Assembly (NCBI GenBank): GCA_036346375.1
Contig: CM070515.1
Location: forward strand, 15,522,423 to 15,586,422
Direction of reading: 5' to 3'
Origin: Guadua angustifolia
Lineage: Eukaryota > Streptophyta > Magnoliopsida > Poales > Poaceae
DNA length: 64,000 nt
The first letter of the stretch is position 1; every line of letters starts with the position of its first letter. Both the position numbers and the translations under genes were made by a program. Under the pieces are notes generated by a model. It ran no database searches and was not told the origin of the DNA. It was given only the letters and a program-made list of their open reading frames with translations. Shown here in pieces: positions 11,299-21,059 of the stretch.

Positions 11299-11708
11299 AT
11301 GACAGTGATTGTTGCGAAATTTTTGTTTCAATTCTGCCACAAGTTGCATACTAATCCTACAAGTATGTCCTCTTTTGATTCTCATTCACTCCTTGAAATT
11401 CCTAGAAACCATGCCGAAGACCAGAAATCTCGCAAAGAATCTTCCTCCACGCGCGGTGTGCTGTCGAAATCAACAAGGGAGGTCGATATCGTTTGGGACA
11501 TGATAAAGGATGTTGATGATTCCCAAACAAGGCGTGCGAGATAGGGAAATCCGGCGAAGGTTCGCGAAGAGCTTGGTAAAGATTTGCGAAGAGAAAAGAG
11601 AAGGAAGTTGCACAGAAGAGGAATCAAAATGAAAGTGAAGACGAAAGCGAAGCGGAAGAAGAAGAATCAGAAGATCACGAAGAAAGCTTTGATGTTTTCC
11701 AACCATCC

Positions 11709-12551
11709 ATGGATTTAAGGAAAGTCAAAGCGGAAAATTTTTTCTCTCTCCGTCTTGCAAATCAGTTCTTGCTCCCTCGCAGTGCCACTATGGAAAATTT
11801 CAGAACCCTCTTTCAAGAGAAAGTATACCATGAGATCTATCTCAACAAAGTCTTTGCTGATCAAAAATGGGTGAACTGGACATATATCAGAACTATTCCA
11901 CGGTTCGTGGGTGTGCCTGAACTCTTTCATGGTGCTAATCTGGATAGCTTTGTGAGTTTAAAGTGTGATTTCAATGAAGTTATGATTAGACAATTTTATG
12001 CCACCGTTCACGTGTCCGATGAGTATAACCAAATCCAATGGATAAGTGATACTGCTGTTTACACCATGACCAAGGCAGAAATTGAGCATGTTTGGGGGAT
12101 CCATCATAGTGGTCAGCCTAAGATTCATGACGAGCCTTCTCTTTCACTTGCTGATCAGTTCAGGTTCTACGACCCTAATGCTCAAGTAAGGAGGCCCGGT
12201 AAAATGACTCATCTTCTTCCCACTGCTAGTCTCGTAAATAGAATTGTTCGAGTTACCGTTCATCCTAAGAGCGATAATTTTGATGAAATTCGAGGCTATG
12301 CATGGAATATCATGGACAAAATCCTGAAGAATGAGCGGTTTGATGTCGTGGATTTCATTCTTCGTGAGATTAAGTCTTTTGCTGGGGATAGAGGTAAAAG
12401 TATCTATTTTGCCCCCTATATCATGATGCTTATAAAGCGGATTACCGGATTTCGTGGTGGGTGTGGAGGTGTCCACAAGCCTTATAAGCCACGAGAGGTC
12501 AGTGTCAACATTCAAAGGGTCAATCATCATCCCAACAAAGCAGCTGTGTGA
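11709..12551 (+). CDS. ORF3 of Copia element 1 (uncharacterised plant retrotransposon protein)
   Basis: An open frame of 280 residues, preceded in another frame by an acidic Ser/Glu-rich stretch (about 11625-11700) and followed after a frame change by a short continuation at 12650-12865 ending in a proline run. Motifs: SLRLANQFLLPR, FVGVPELFHGANL, QFYATVHV, IQWISDTAVYTMTKAEIEHVWG, SIYFAPYIMMLIKR. It resembles the 'putative plant transposon protein' domain often found downstream of pol in large plant LTR elements. In SIRE relatives this position is called env-like, but I see no signal peptide or membrane segment here, so a surface-protein role is not supported. Function unknown. Confidence 0.7.
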   Translation: MDLRKVKAENFFSLRLANQFLLPRSATMENFRTLFQEKVYHEIYLNKVFADQKWVNWTYIRTIPRFVGVPELFHGANLDSFVSLKCDFNEVMIRQFYATVHVSDEYNQIQWISDTAVYTMTKAEIEHVWGIHHSGQPKIHDEPSLSLADQFRFYDPNAQVRRPGKMTHLLPTASLVNRIVRVTVHPKSDNFDEIRGYAWNIMDKILKNERFDVVDFILREIKSFAGDRGKSIYFAPYIMMLIKRITGFRGGCGGVHKPYKPREVSVNIQRVNHHPNKAAV

Positions 12552-12649
12552 AGAAGAAGAGCAAAGAACAAGAAGCAAAGAATAGCCTCTTCCCTGTGCT
12601 CATCCTTTTTCCGCCCATACTTTGATAACTTTGAGGTCCTTCGAATGCC

Positions 12650-12865
12650 ATGATGAGCAACTTTGCTACCGAAACTTCTATGATGGATAACTATGCTAGA
12701 ATTGAGGCATCTCAGGCTCAAACTCGTCAGGTGGTTGATACGGTTAGAGAGCGGGTTGACACCAATCTCAACGACCTTCGCTCTTCTTTTGACAAGTACC
12801 GCCACTATGGTCGTCATTATGGATCTCGTCGTCGTCATCCGCCTCCTCCACCGCCTTCGTCCTAG
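12650..12865 (+). pseudogene. ORF3 C-terminal remnant in a shifted frame
   Basis: Short frame with a heptad-like region (ARIEASQAQTRQVVDTVRERV), an Arg/His stretch and a terminal Pro run (HPPPPPPSS). Its place just after ORF3 suggests it was the C-terminus before a frameshift in 12551-12650. Sequence from 12866 to 13380 holds no gene; it has two more GGGGGAG words (12907-12913 and 13228-13234). Confidence 0.5.
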
Positions 12866-13380
12866 TGCTCTCTTGATTCAAACTCCTTTTGGCACTTGAT
12901 GACAAAGGGGGAGAAAAATAAAGAAATTGAAGTCCTTTGAAGAAGTCCTTTGAAGCCTAGCTCTAATCTACCTATTCTATTGTAATGAACTTGCAAGTTC
13001 GCGTCTTTTGTGGCTGCTTATGTTGCTTTGCTCTTGTTGAACTTTATTTTGTGAACTCGAACTTGTTGAACTCATTGGTTCTTTTGCGCTCAATATCATC
13101 TAAATATCATCCTTATGAGTTTCGCATTATGCCATGTTTATTTATTTGTATATTATCATCTCTATTGTCATATGAAATTCATATACAAATGTGCAAATTC
13201 TTATTGTTTATTCATAGCACATTTGTAGGGGGAGCTATGTTCTCATTTGGCAATATTTTGAACCAAACATATTGTGTCCTCTAAAGACAAAATATTGCTA
13301 AATAAGAATCCTTGTGTGAGTAATTAATTTTTATTGGTCACTCACCCAAAATCTTAATTTACTTCAATTCATTTATAAGG

Positions 13381-13461
13381 ATTGTCATCAATTACCAAAA
13401 AGGGGGAGATTGAAAGCATCTAGGCCCCCATGTGGTTTAGGTTTTGGTAATTAATGACAAT
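13381..13461 (+). promoter_or_regulatory. Polypurine tract and LTR tip inside a compound hairpin
   Basis: The tract AAAGGGGGAGAT (13399-13410) directly precedes the 3' LTR. It primes plus-strand DNA synthesis. The outer arms ATTGTCATCAATTACCAAAA (13381-13400) and TTTTGGTAATTAATGACAAT (13442-13461) are complementary at 19 of 20 positions. Inside, GGGGG/CCCCC (13402-13406, 13425-13429) and AGAT/ATCT (13407-13410, 13418-13421) can pair, leaving the LTR tip TGAAAGC in the loop. Confidence 0.8.
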
Positions 13462-15060
13462 CAAGGTTAAAAGACTAATGTTGTTTGTGAGTAAGTTGAA
13501 AACAGAAAATGTATGCTTTGAAGATGTCGGATGATCTCAAGTGCAAAAGGTGAAGTATGCATCATGAAAGCAAAAGAAACAAAGGTATAAAAGTTTAGAA
13601 GTATTTTTCATAGTTTTACCGATCTTGGAAGGTTGTAGAAAAGATCGGAATTTTAGTTTTAGTGCCGTACTATCAAGAGGGGCTTTTGTCGCTGTGTTTA
13701 AGGTTGAAAAGGTGTCAAGGCTCAAAATTATACTGGTTAGGCACTTGCACAAATTACACTCAAAGAAATCCTCTTTAGCTGCACAAAATCTGCCCTGGTC
13801 GGTTTGACCGGGCTTCGGTCGGTGCAACCGGCCGAGCGGTGCTACCGCCTCTCCTTCGGTCTGGTTTTTCCAGAGATGCGCCTAAATGTGCCTTAGTTGG
13901 GCGGTGCAACCGATGCTTGGGCGGTCCGACCGGACAGCTGGTCCAACCGGACGCCGAGCGGCCTGTTTCTTTCCAAGATTGTGCGTTGCCGAGTTAAAAA
14001 GGGGCGGTGCGACCGGGGGTTGCGCTATACGACCGGACCACCGGTCCAACCGGACATAGAGCGGCGTGTTTTTTCCAGAGAGCTGATTTTTCGGTGTGTT
14101 CGCGCATTTTCATTGGCGGTGCGACCGAGCTCGTCTTGGTCGGGACGGACGTCGATCGTAGGCTCGGATCGCCATTGTCCAACGGTCACTGACCGAGCAT
14201 TTATTTCACTGTTCCGACCGTTGGACCGTGAGGGTCGGTCGGACCGGCCGGGGTCCGGTTGGACCGACTGCCTCGATCAATTTCGAGAAAAATTCCAAAC
14301 GGCTAGTTTTGGTTGGTGGAGGCTATAAATACCCCTTGCTGCGGTGTGAGGGTTCTTCTTGACCACATTGAATACCTTTGAGTTATTGCTAGCCTTCTAA
14401 ACACCTTGAGCACTTGTTTCACACATTTGAGAGGTTTAGAAGGAAAATTGAGTGTGCATTCATTGATTGAGCCTTAGACACTCAAGTTCAACCTCAAGCA
14501 AGCGTCGAAGCTTATTACTCTTGGAGGTTGCCGCCTCCTAGACGGCTTGGAGGCGATCGGGATTGGTGATCTTCTCAAAGAAGGTTGTGAGAAGGCCCAA
14601 TCGTTGTGAAGGCACGAAGCTCGCCTACCCGGAGCGGGGAAGAGCTATCATTAGTGATCGGAGAAGGCTCAAGCGAGTGGAGCTGGCTTGAAGTGTTTCA
14701 AGTCACCTCAACGTGGAGTAGGGGAGACCGGCAAGTCTCCGAGACCACGGGATAAAATCCAAGTGTTCCTCATTTGTGGTTTGCCTTGCTATCACCTTTG
14801 AATTAATACTAGAAATTTGATCATCTTAGTGCTACTCGTTTAAGTCTTGAATTGTCTCTAGCAAATTGATCCTTATTGTGTTGCTTGTATTGCCATTGAT
14901 ATATTTGAGTAGAAATTTTAGTTGGTAGTCACTAGAATTGCTCGATATTGATATTGCCATTCTTGTCACTTGTGCTTCGAAATATTAATCTTGTCCTTAG
15001 TGATTAAAAATTTAAAAACCTTCTATTCACCCCCCTCTAGTCGGTATCCTTGATCCTACA
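13411..15060 (+). repeat. 3' LTR of Copia element 1 (1650 bp)
   Basis: Same ends as the 5' LTR. TATA box TATAAATA at 14324-14331, with the palindromic array at 13797-14275. Outside the array only scattered single-base differences from the 5' LTR are seen. Inside it, blocks at about 14122-14170 and 14215-14290 are rearranged relative to the 5' copy. Confidence 0.95.
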
Positions 15061-16240
15061 GCGGCTCGGCTTTATGGTGATTACTTCGCTTCCTCCCCTG
15101 TGTACGGCGACACATTTTTCAGGCGGAGGTAACAAACCAGTAGTCCTAACAAATATGAATGATGTACTTGTAAGGTTTCATTATGTATAAGTCGTTTCGC
15201 ATACGCAGGTTTCGGATGAGCCGCTCCTTATTTTTGCGCATAACGAATGCTGTCGAAGGACACGAGGTTTGGTTCCAGCAAAGTAGGGATGCAACCGGGA
15301 AGCTGGGTTTGTCACCTCTTCAGAAAGTAACAGCTGCTCTCCGTCAGCTAGCGTACGGTGTTCCTGCTGACGCTGTGGACAAGTACCTCCGTATTGGGGA
15401 AAGTACGGCCATTGTAGCTCTCAAGAAGTTCGTGAAGGCGGTGGTCCAGGTTTTCGGGGAGGAATATCTCCGATCTCCTAACACAGAAGACATTGCTAGA
15501 CTCCTAGTTGTTGGTGAGCACAGGGGTTTCCCTGGAATGCTTGGTAGCATCGACTGCATGCATTGGACCTGGAAAAACTGCCGGAAAGCATGGCAAGGGG
15601 CTTTTACAGGGCATACTCGCAAGCCTTCCATAGTCCTCGAGGCGGTTGCTTCGTATGACCTGTGGATTTGGTATGCTTTTTTCGGGATGCCGGGAAGTAT
15701 GAACGACATTAATGTGCTACACCGTTCTAACATATTTTGTAGGGAAAGTGATGGTACAACCCCGAAGGTAAACTACATCGTCAATGGCACTCCGTACGAC
15801 ATGGGGTACTACATCGTGGATGGCATTTATTCTGAGTGGGCTACCTTTGTTAAGGCGATTTCAGCGCCGATGGGAAACAAGATGATCCACTTCTCGCAAA
15901 TGCAGTCCGCCGCAAGGAAGGATGTTGAGAGAGCATTTGGAGTGCTCCAGGGTAGGTTTGCCATTGTAAGGGGCCCCGCCCGCTGTTGGGGGCAACGTAC
16001 TTTAAGGCATATAATGACTGCATACATCATTTTGCATAACATGATCGTGGAGGACGAGAGGAATGGACTACCACAGGAAATTAACTTCGACTATATGGTT
16101 ACTCCCATGTGACAGCCACAGCACCCAACAGGTCGGTCTTGCATTGTATAGAAGCAACTCAAAGGCGGAGGGATCGCCAACTGCACCATCGGTTGCAGGC
16201 AGATCTGGTCGAACACCTTTGGGCACGCAACGGGGGTTAA
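15061..16240 (+). pseudogene. PIF/Harbinger transposase, catalytic part
   Basis: It continues the frame cut at 3218. Exon to 15128 (ARLYGDYFASSPVYGD), an 80-bp intron 15129-15208 (GTAAC..GCAG), then FRMSRSLFLRI. The DDE nuclease motifs are all present: GSIDCMHW with the first Asp, MPGSMNDINVL with the second, and VERAFGVLQGRF with the Glu. The helix-turn-helix-like region LSPLQKVTAALRQLAYGVPADAVDKYLRIGEST precedes them. The open frame stops near 16112. The usual C-terminus (LQADLVEHLW) continues in another frame to a stop at 16238-16240, so a frameshift near 16110 is the second lesion after the Copia insertion. Confidence 0.92.
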
Positions 16241-16324
16241 TGCGAGTGTAATATATGTTCACTTAAGAAGTTAAATTTTGTGCAATAAAGAAGTTAAATT
16301 GTGTTCAAACTCGGTATCCACATT

Positions 16325-16525
16325 GCAGTCATCACTCCACAAGTTTGAACATGTTGATCCTCAGACTTAAGAACAATCAAACATAGAGCGTTTGAGTAGA
16401 TACAGATCTTTGGCATAGATACAGTCGTCACTCCACAAGGTTGAACATGTTGATCAATCAGACTTAAGAACAATCAAACATAGACTTAAGAACAATCAAA
16501 CTTCCAGACGAAAAGTAGATACAGA
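16325..16525 (+). repeat. Imperfect direct duplication inside the Harbinger element
   Basis: CACTCCACAAG-TTGAACATGTTGATC followed by CAGACTTAAGAACAATCAAAC occurs at about 16334-16386 and 16430-16482. A third copy of GACTTAAGAACAATCAAAC follows, and the word GTAGATACAGATC is also repeated. Unit spacing is about 100 bp. No coding potential is seen in 16241-16560. Confidence 0.6.
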
Positions 16526-16689
16526 TCGTGTATACAAATTAGTGCATACACTTTTCAGCTGTCAAAAATTTTCAGCTAGCCCATCATGCCTTCTTGGCGG
16601 TGCTCTTCAAATTTTCTCTTCATGACCCGGACTGCTTACTGATCTTTTATTGCTATTCAGTTTTCAGCTGAGAATTACAGTTACGCTAT

Positions 16690-17470
16690 TCAGTTTTGTG
16701 CTCTTGACAATTGCCAAACAATAAATATACTCATGTTGCTGCAAATATCAAACAAAAAAATGGTCATAAATGGGATCCTCGTATAAGAAATTACATAATT
16801 ACAAGAATATGAGGCTCGCAATACCTGAATGGAGATAGCCTGCCCAGGATCAATAACAGGGAACAAACTTCCACCTACTGTTTTCAGACTTATACCAGGA
16901 GTTTGAATCCTTGCCTCACTAGAGCTGTATAAATTAACCTTGGTCATTTATGACAGAGATGCAAAACATACAAATGATAAAAATAAAAGGCCTAGTAAAA
17001 CATATTTTCAACACAAAATAACCTCAGATCGTAGCAATATTCAAAAGGAATTCTTGAGTCAGCAGCATGGCGATTTGCTCGAACTTGTGTATGAAACTGA
17101 AAAGGAGAGAATAACTATGATGCGAAATCTCCCCATCTGGACAAAAGATCAGACCATTAAGATTGATATATTACACTCTGTGTTAATATATGTGTAAGCT
17201 GGGTCTGCCAAGTATGTGAAGGACGTTCCTGTGTCGACAATAGTACTAAACTCCAAGTCCATTTGGCTATTACCCTAACATTATTTGCGCCTTTAGAATT
17301 TGAGGATGGACATCCTCTGTTTATAGGTAAAGCAAATCCTCGACTAGAAATCCAGAAGATGAAGTGTCTGCAGAGACATACACCATCTTGTATGGACATT
17401 GTGATGTCGTAGAGCATTCTTTTCTGAGATCACAAAAGTCGGTGTTGCAAGAAACTGCTTGGCTTGTCGA
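16690..17470 (-). pseudogene. Captured fragment of a nucellin-like (A1) aspartyl protease gene
   Basis: Read on the minus strand, pieces of a plant pepsin-type protease appear in order: SSTSQAVSCNTDFCDLRKEC and ADTSSSGFLVEDLLYL, then MDLEFSTIVDTGTSFTYLADPAY (DTGTSFT is the second catalytic Asp motif), then an exon with FHTQVRANRHAADSRIPFEYC, then TPGISLKTVGGSLFPVIDPGQ, then QHEYIYCLAIVKSTKLN. Introns with GT/AG borders remain between exons, so capture was from DNA. An in-frame TAA follows LLYL. The middle of the protein between the first two pieces is missing, and the C-terminus is cut at about 16690. It lies wholly inside the Harbinger ends, antisense to the transposase. Confidence 0.82.
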
Positions 17471-17964
17471 TGACATACTAGGGATGTAAAAAGAAGCCTA
17501 AAATTCAGATAGTTAGCAAACTATAAGTAGAAAAAATCATAACTTTCAAAGAGAGAACATACATACAGCAAGATTCCAATAGAAAACTTGTTTCACAACA
17601 CATTTATTTGCAGATCAGCAGTACGAGTTATGTGTGAGAGGAATAAGAGGCAAGCAAAACTTCTTTCTGATACATGGAATTATGTGTGAAAGAACAGGCT
17701 AGGAAGAATGGAAAAGGAAAAAAATAAGGAATAAAGAACAAAACTAAACTCTCAGGTGCAGCAGGACTATTCATATATGCACAACAATTTGGTCAAGTAA
17801 TTGTTTGAACCATCAGCACAATAAGAATATAGTTCAAGTAAAATAAGAACTCAAGTACAAAAGACTAAAATAATTTGCAGTAAGTAATATTAAAGGATTT
17901 CTAGTCTTGGAAGTTGGGACCAGTGTCAATGATCAAAACAACCTGAAACTAGATCTAAAATGTG

Positions 17965-18661
17965 ACATTTCTAATAGGAGACTGTTCGGAGGGAACAGGA
18001 GCTTGGTATTGAGGCATTTGCTGGAACCCTTGATCAGGTTTCATCACTTCATTCCATGATGACAGATCAAATTGACTATTAGGCTCGTTGAAAACAATTC
18101 CAAGACCTGACTCGTTAAGAACTGGTAAGTTATCTTGGCCATGAGAATAGAAGCCTGTATTAGGTGCTGTAGCCTGTAATCCTTGATGATTACCTAAACA
18201 TTTTTTAGCAAATGAAGGGTTACAAATCCATTCAACTTAGGTTTATAACCAGAAGAAATTATTTTTAATTCCACTTGCCTACTGATGATGCAGGAACGTA
18301 AGAGCTGAAAATAGAAGCATCAATCACAGGTCCACCTCCATTTTCATGCTGCTGCATCCGAGAGAAAGAGTGGTATCCGGCTCCTCCCGAATAAATATCT
18401 GCTGCACCGAATTTTGCTTTAGATACGCTGTGCATAATTGGAATATGTATCAGTGAAACTATTTTAGCGGACTTTACGCAGAACAAAAGAAGATGACCGA
18501 ACATCTCTACCTGATTCTGTTTCCTCGTATTCAGAGGCTTGGCCGCTAAGCGAGCTTTCACCTTCTGTAGTTTGCGAAGGAAACTGACTTAAAGGGCTAT
18601 CCACATGAGCTGCTTGCAGCATGTCATCATGTCCCCTACTACGAGAACTTGATTTGCCAGC
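17965..18661 (-). pseudogene. Captured fragment of a CAMTA (calmodulin-binding transcription activator) gene
   Basis: Three exons are readable on the minus strand. 18511-18661 contains SPLSQFPSQTTEGESSLSG and ASEYEETES; 18279-18401 contains DIYSGGAGYHSFSRMQQHEN and VIDASIFSSYVPASS; about 17965-18193 begins NHQGLQATAPNTGFYSHGQD. This is the region after the CG-1 DNA-binding domain in plant CAMTAs, recognised from memory. The second intron uses a GC donor (AG|GCAAGT). The CG-1, TIG, ankyrin and IQ parts are absent. It breaks off near 17965 without a splice donor. Same strand as the aspartyl protease fragment, so a chimeric antisense transcript is possible. Confidence 0.82.
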
Positions 18662-19329
18662 CTAATGGTCATATCCACATACAAGGGGTAAAATGAAACT
18701 TTGAGCAACTTAATTTCAGGAAGAAATGCTTTTCTTCGCAACAAATAAGGCCATGATGGCTTTAATTCAGCATTTGAACCCAAGACAATTAAAAAAGTAA
18801 ATAGCCAAAGCAAAAAGGTAAGCATGAACACCAAATTGACTACTCAAACAAGCAGAGAATTTCCATAATAGTTTCTACCTTCTATATGTTTGAAACCAAT
18901 CAATTTAAAATGATCATATTAAACTTTTTATTATAAGATAGCCCTCCTGGGACTAATACAAGCATAAATGCACAATATTATTAGAAAAAATGCAGCCTCA
19001 TCTCTTTTCAGTTAATTTTACCCCAACAACCTGCTATTGTTTCACATTTCCATCCTGTTATCAATTGCATTATTAATAAATAATAATATGTGACGCGACC
19101 ACCTAATAAAGGATCCATCACTTAACTTATCACAGTGCTGAAGCAGTTTTTGCTTAATTGCCTAATTACTGGTTTGACATAATAATCAAGCTCATCAAAC
19201 ACCTGGTTTAGGTGAAATTCAAATGAGTAGCAACTCTGTATAGCATCAAACTCAGCTCTCCCAAACCCTAAATCGACATTTCCAGAACCCTAAACCCAAA
19301 TCGGAACCCTAAATGCAAACCCTAGATCG

Positions 19330-19745
19330 TGTGTTCTGCCCCCAAATCGAGCAAACCAGCTGTTACTGGGAGTACGGATCGACATACCACAGATCCACAC
19401 ACCAAATCCCTCAAGGTGCACCGGGAGTACCTTGAGATGTCGATCCTGCTCGCGTCGGCGGCGGCGGCGGCCGCTGGAGCCGAACGGACCGGTCGCCGGA
19501 ACCCTCGGCTGAACACTTCCCCAGCCGCACCGACGGTCTCCGGATCCGAGCCGAGGCGCGAAGTCGAGGCCGTTGCTCCACCGAACCGCGCGAGAGGCCG
19601 AAGGGAACGGAGAGAGGAACCGGCGGGCGTGGGAATCTCTCTCCTTTCTCTTGCGTCGCCCGGCCGGGAAGGGACAGCGTTGGAGCGCTGCTCGGCTGAG
19701 GATCTCGGTCGCTTTCCCATCGCGAAGGGGAAGGGACTCGGCACG
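19330..19745 (-). other. GC-rich segment near the right end of the Harbinger element
   Basis: GC-rich, with an open minus-strand frame of about 140 residues rich in Arg, Ala and Ser. AAACCCTA-type words, usual in plant 5' leaders, flank it at 19262-19325. It could be a third captured fragment (a first exon or promoter) or chance. I do not recognise a product. The region 18662-19320 is AT-rich and shows no exon. Confidence 0.35.
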
Positions 19746-19769
19746 GGACGGGCGTTGGAGATGGTCTAA

Positions 19770-20751
19770 CACACTAGTATAAGGTAGGGATCCTAGAGAT
19801 CTTAGGTCAGACCAAGGAGAGTTGAAAAAAACTAACATGTCCCTCGATCATCTTGTGCATGGACTATCCAGGGGGCCGTGGCGCATGTGTTTCTGTTTCC
19901 TGCCATTCTCTTGTGCACACAAGAAACATCCGGTGGCGCAAGGAACAAATATTTGGCGCATTTAACATGTTTCTATTTTTCTTCTGTTTAGTTCTTTTGA
20001 TAAAAATTTCCAAAACATTTTGGCACCCTTTTTTTTCTCCGTCGGGACAGTGGATAGTGAAACGGGTGGAGGAAATGTTTTACTTACATATGTAGAAGAA
20101 GAGGTAAAAAAATGTTTTGCTTCCCCCTTTTCCACATAGGCATAAACGGAGACGCCACAGAAATATATAAAAATATGCATGTTCATATAAAAAGATAGAT
20201 CTCATTACATTTTTTTTCTTATATATATAATCTCATTATAATTTATCTCCAGGAGTAGAGAGAAAAAGGTACAATGTAGCATATTGAAAGGAAAAATGAA
20301 GGCTCATTTGCCACATACACTTTATGTCCATAATTTGAGAACATTCAAGTTGCGTATTAGAGCACTTTGTGCATCCCAATTTCAGCTCAATGTTCTTAAA
20401 CTTCACACCACTATATTAATAAAATAAACTTTATATATATATATATATATATATAACTATAACTTTGTACATCCAACTTTCAACTCAGGCGTCTCAAATT
20501 TTATACCAAAATACATGAGTGAAGTCCATTTGTTCTCTCTCCTTTCCTCCTCTCTCTCAACATCGCAACCATGCTACACCTCCACCACGGCGAGTGCGCT
20601 TGCATGCAAAGCTAGCGCCATATAGAAAAGGACTAGCACACCTGCATGTAAAACTGGCGCCATATAGAACAGGACCAATGGGGAGCAAAAAAACATGTTA
20701 CATGCAACAAATTCATGTTGAAGATTTGATCCCTAGACTTAATGTTTAGAG
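19770..20751. other. Intergenic sequence with a TA microsatellite
   Basis: No gene recognised. A pure (TA)n run of about 22 bp lies near 20433-20454. Short open frames here are not supported by codon pattern or motif. Confidence 0.5.
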
Positions 20752-20755
20752 AGTA

Positions 20756-20891
20756 CTCCCACCAGATATGCTAGACACCATTTGTGACCATATTAATGAT
20801 GCGTTGTTAATAAGGGCAAAAGAGTAAGAAGACATAGCATTGGTATTCTAACTAGTGTCTAAAACGTCTTCTTTTTGAAGACCGGAGGGAG
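20756..20891. mobile_element. Stowaway-type MITE (about 136 bp), diverged
   Basis: Ends are CTCCCACC and CGGAGGGAG, flanked by TA at 20754-20755 and 20892-20893. The interior words GCTAGACACC and GTGTCTAAAACG lie near opposite ends as in Stowaway elements. The left end is diverged from consensus. Confidence 0.55.
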
Positions 20892-21059
20892 TAATTTGTA
20901 AAGTAGAGATTGTGTGTTTGGTATGTATAATCTCATATGCAATTACCACTAGTAATATAAGATTCCAAATTTTGTTGGTTTAAAGGAAACAACAAAATCG
21001 TCTTCATAATAGTTCAAGCATTTCATAAAATCGAACGAACAAGTCCACAAATGTAAATT

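Larger units (their letters stand above)
3219..15060 (+). mobile_element. SIRE-lineage Ty1/Copia LTR retrotransposon, full length but decayed
   Basis: The element is 11,842 bp, flanked by the 5-bp target duplication GCGGC (3214-3218 and 15061-15065). Order: 5' LTR, methionine-tRNA primer site, gag, pol (protease, integrase, reverse transcriptase, RNase H: Copia order), a long 3' region with a third ORF, polypurine tract, 3' LTR. Long LTRs, two gag zinc knuckles and an extra ORF after pol fit the SIRE/Maximus lineage. gag and pol carry stops and frameshifts, so it is non-autonomous now. Confidence 0.93.
2810..19766 (+). mobile_element. PIF/Harbinger DNA transposon carrying host gene fragments, interrupted by a Copia retrotransposon
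   Basis: The ends are a perfect 13-bp inverted repeat, GACCATCTCCAAC (2810-2822) and GTTGGAGATGGTC (19754-19766). The 3-bp direct repeat TAA flanks them at 2807-2809 and 19767-19769. A TWA target duplication is diagnostic of PIF/Harbinger. Without the nested Copia element it is about 5.1 kb. Plus-strand cargo is a broken Harbinger transposase. Minus-strand cargo is fragments of a nucellin-like aspartyl protease and of a CAMTA gene, both with introns. It cannot move itself now because the transposase is split and frameshifted, but its ends look intact. Confidence 0.9.
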
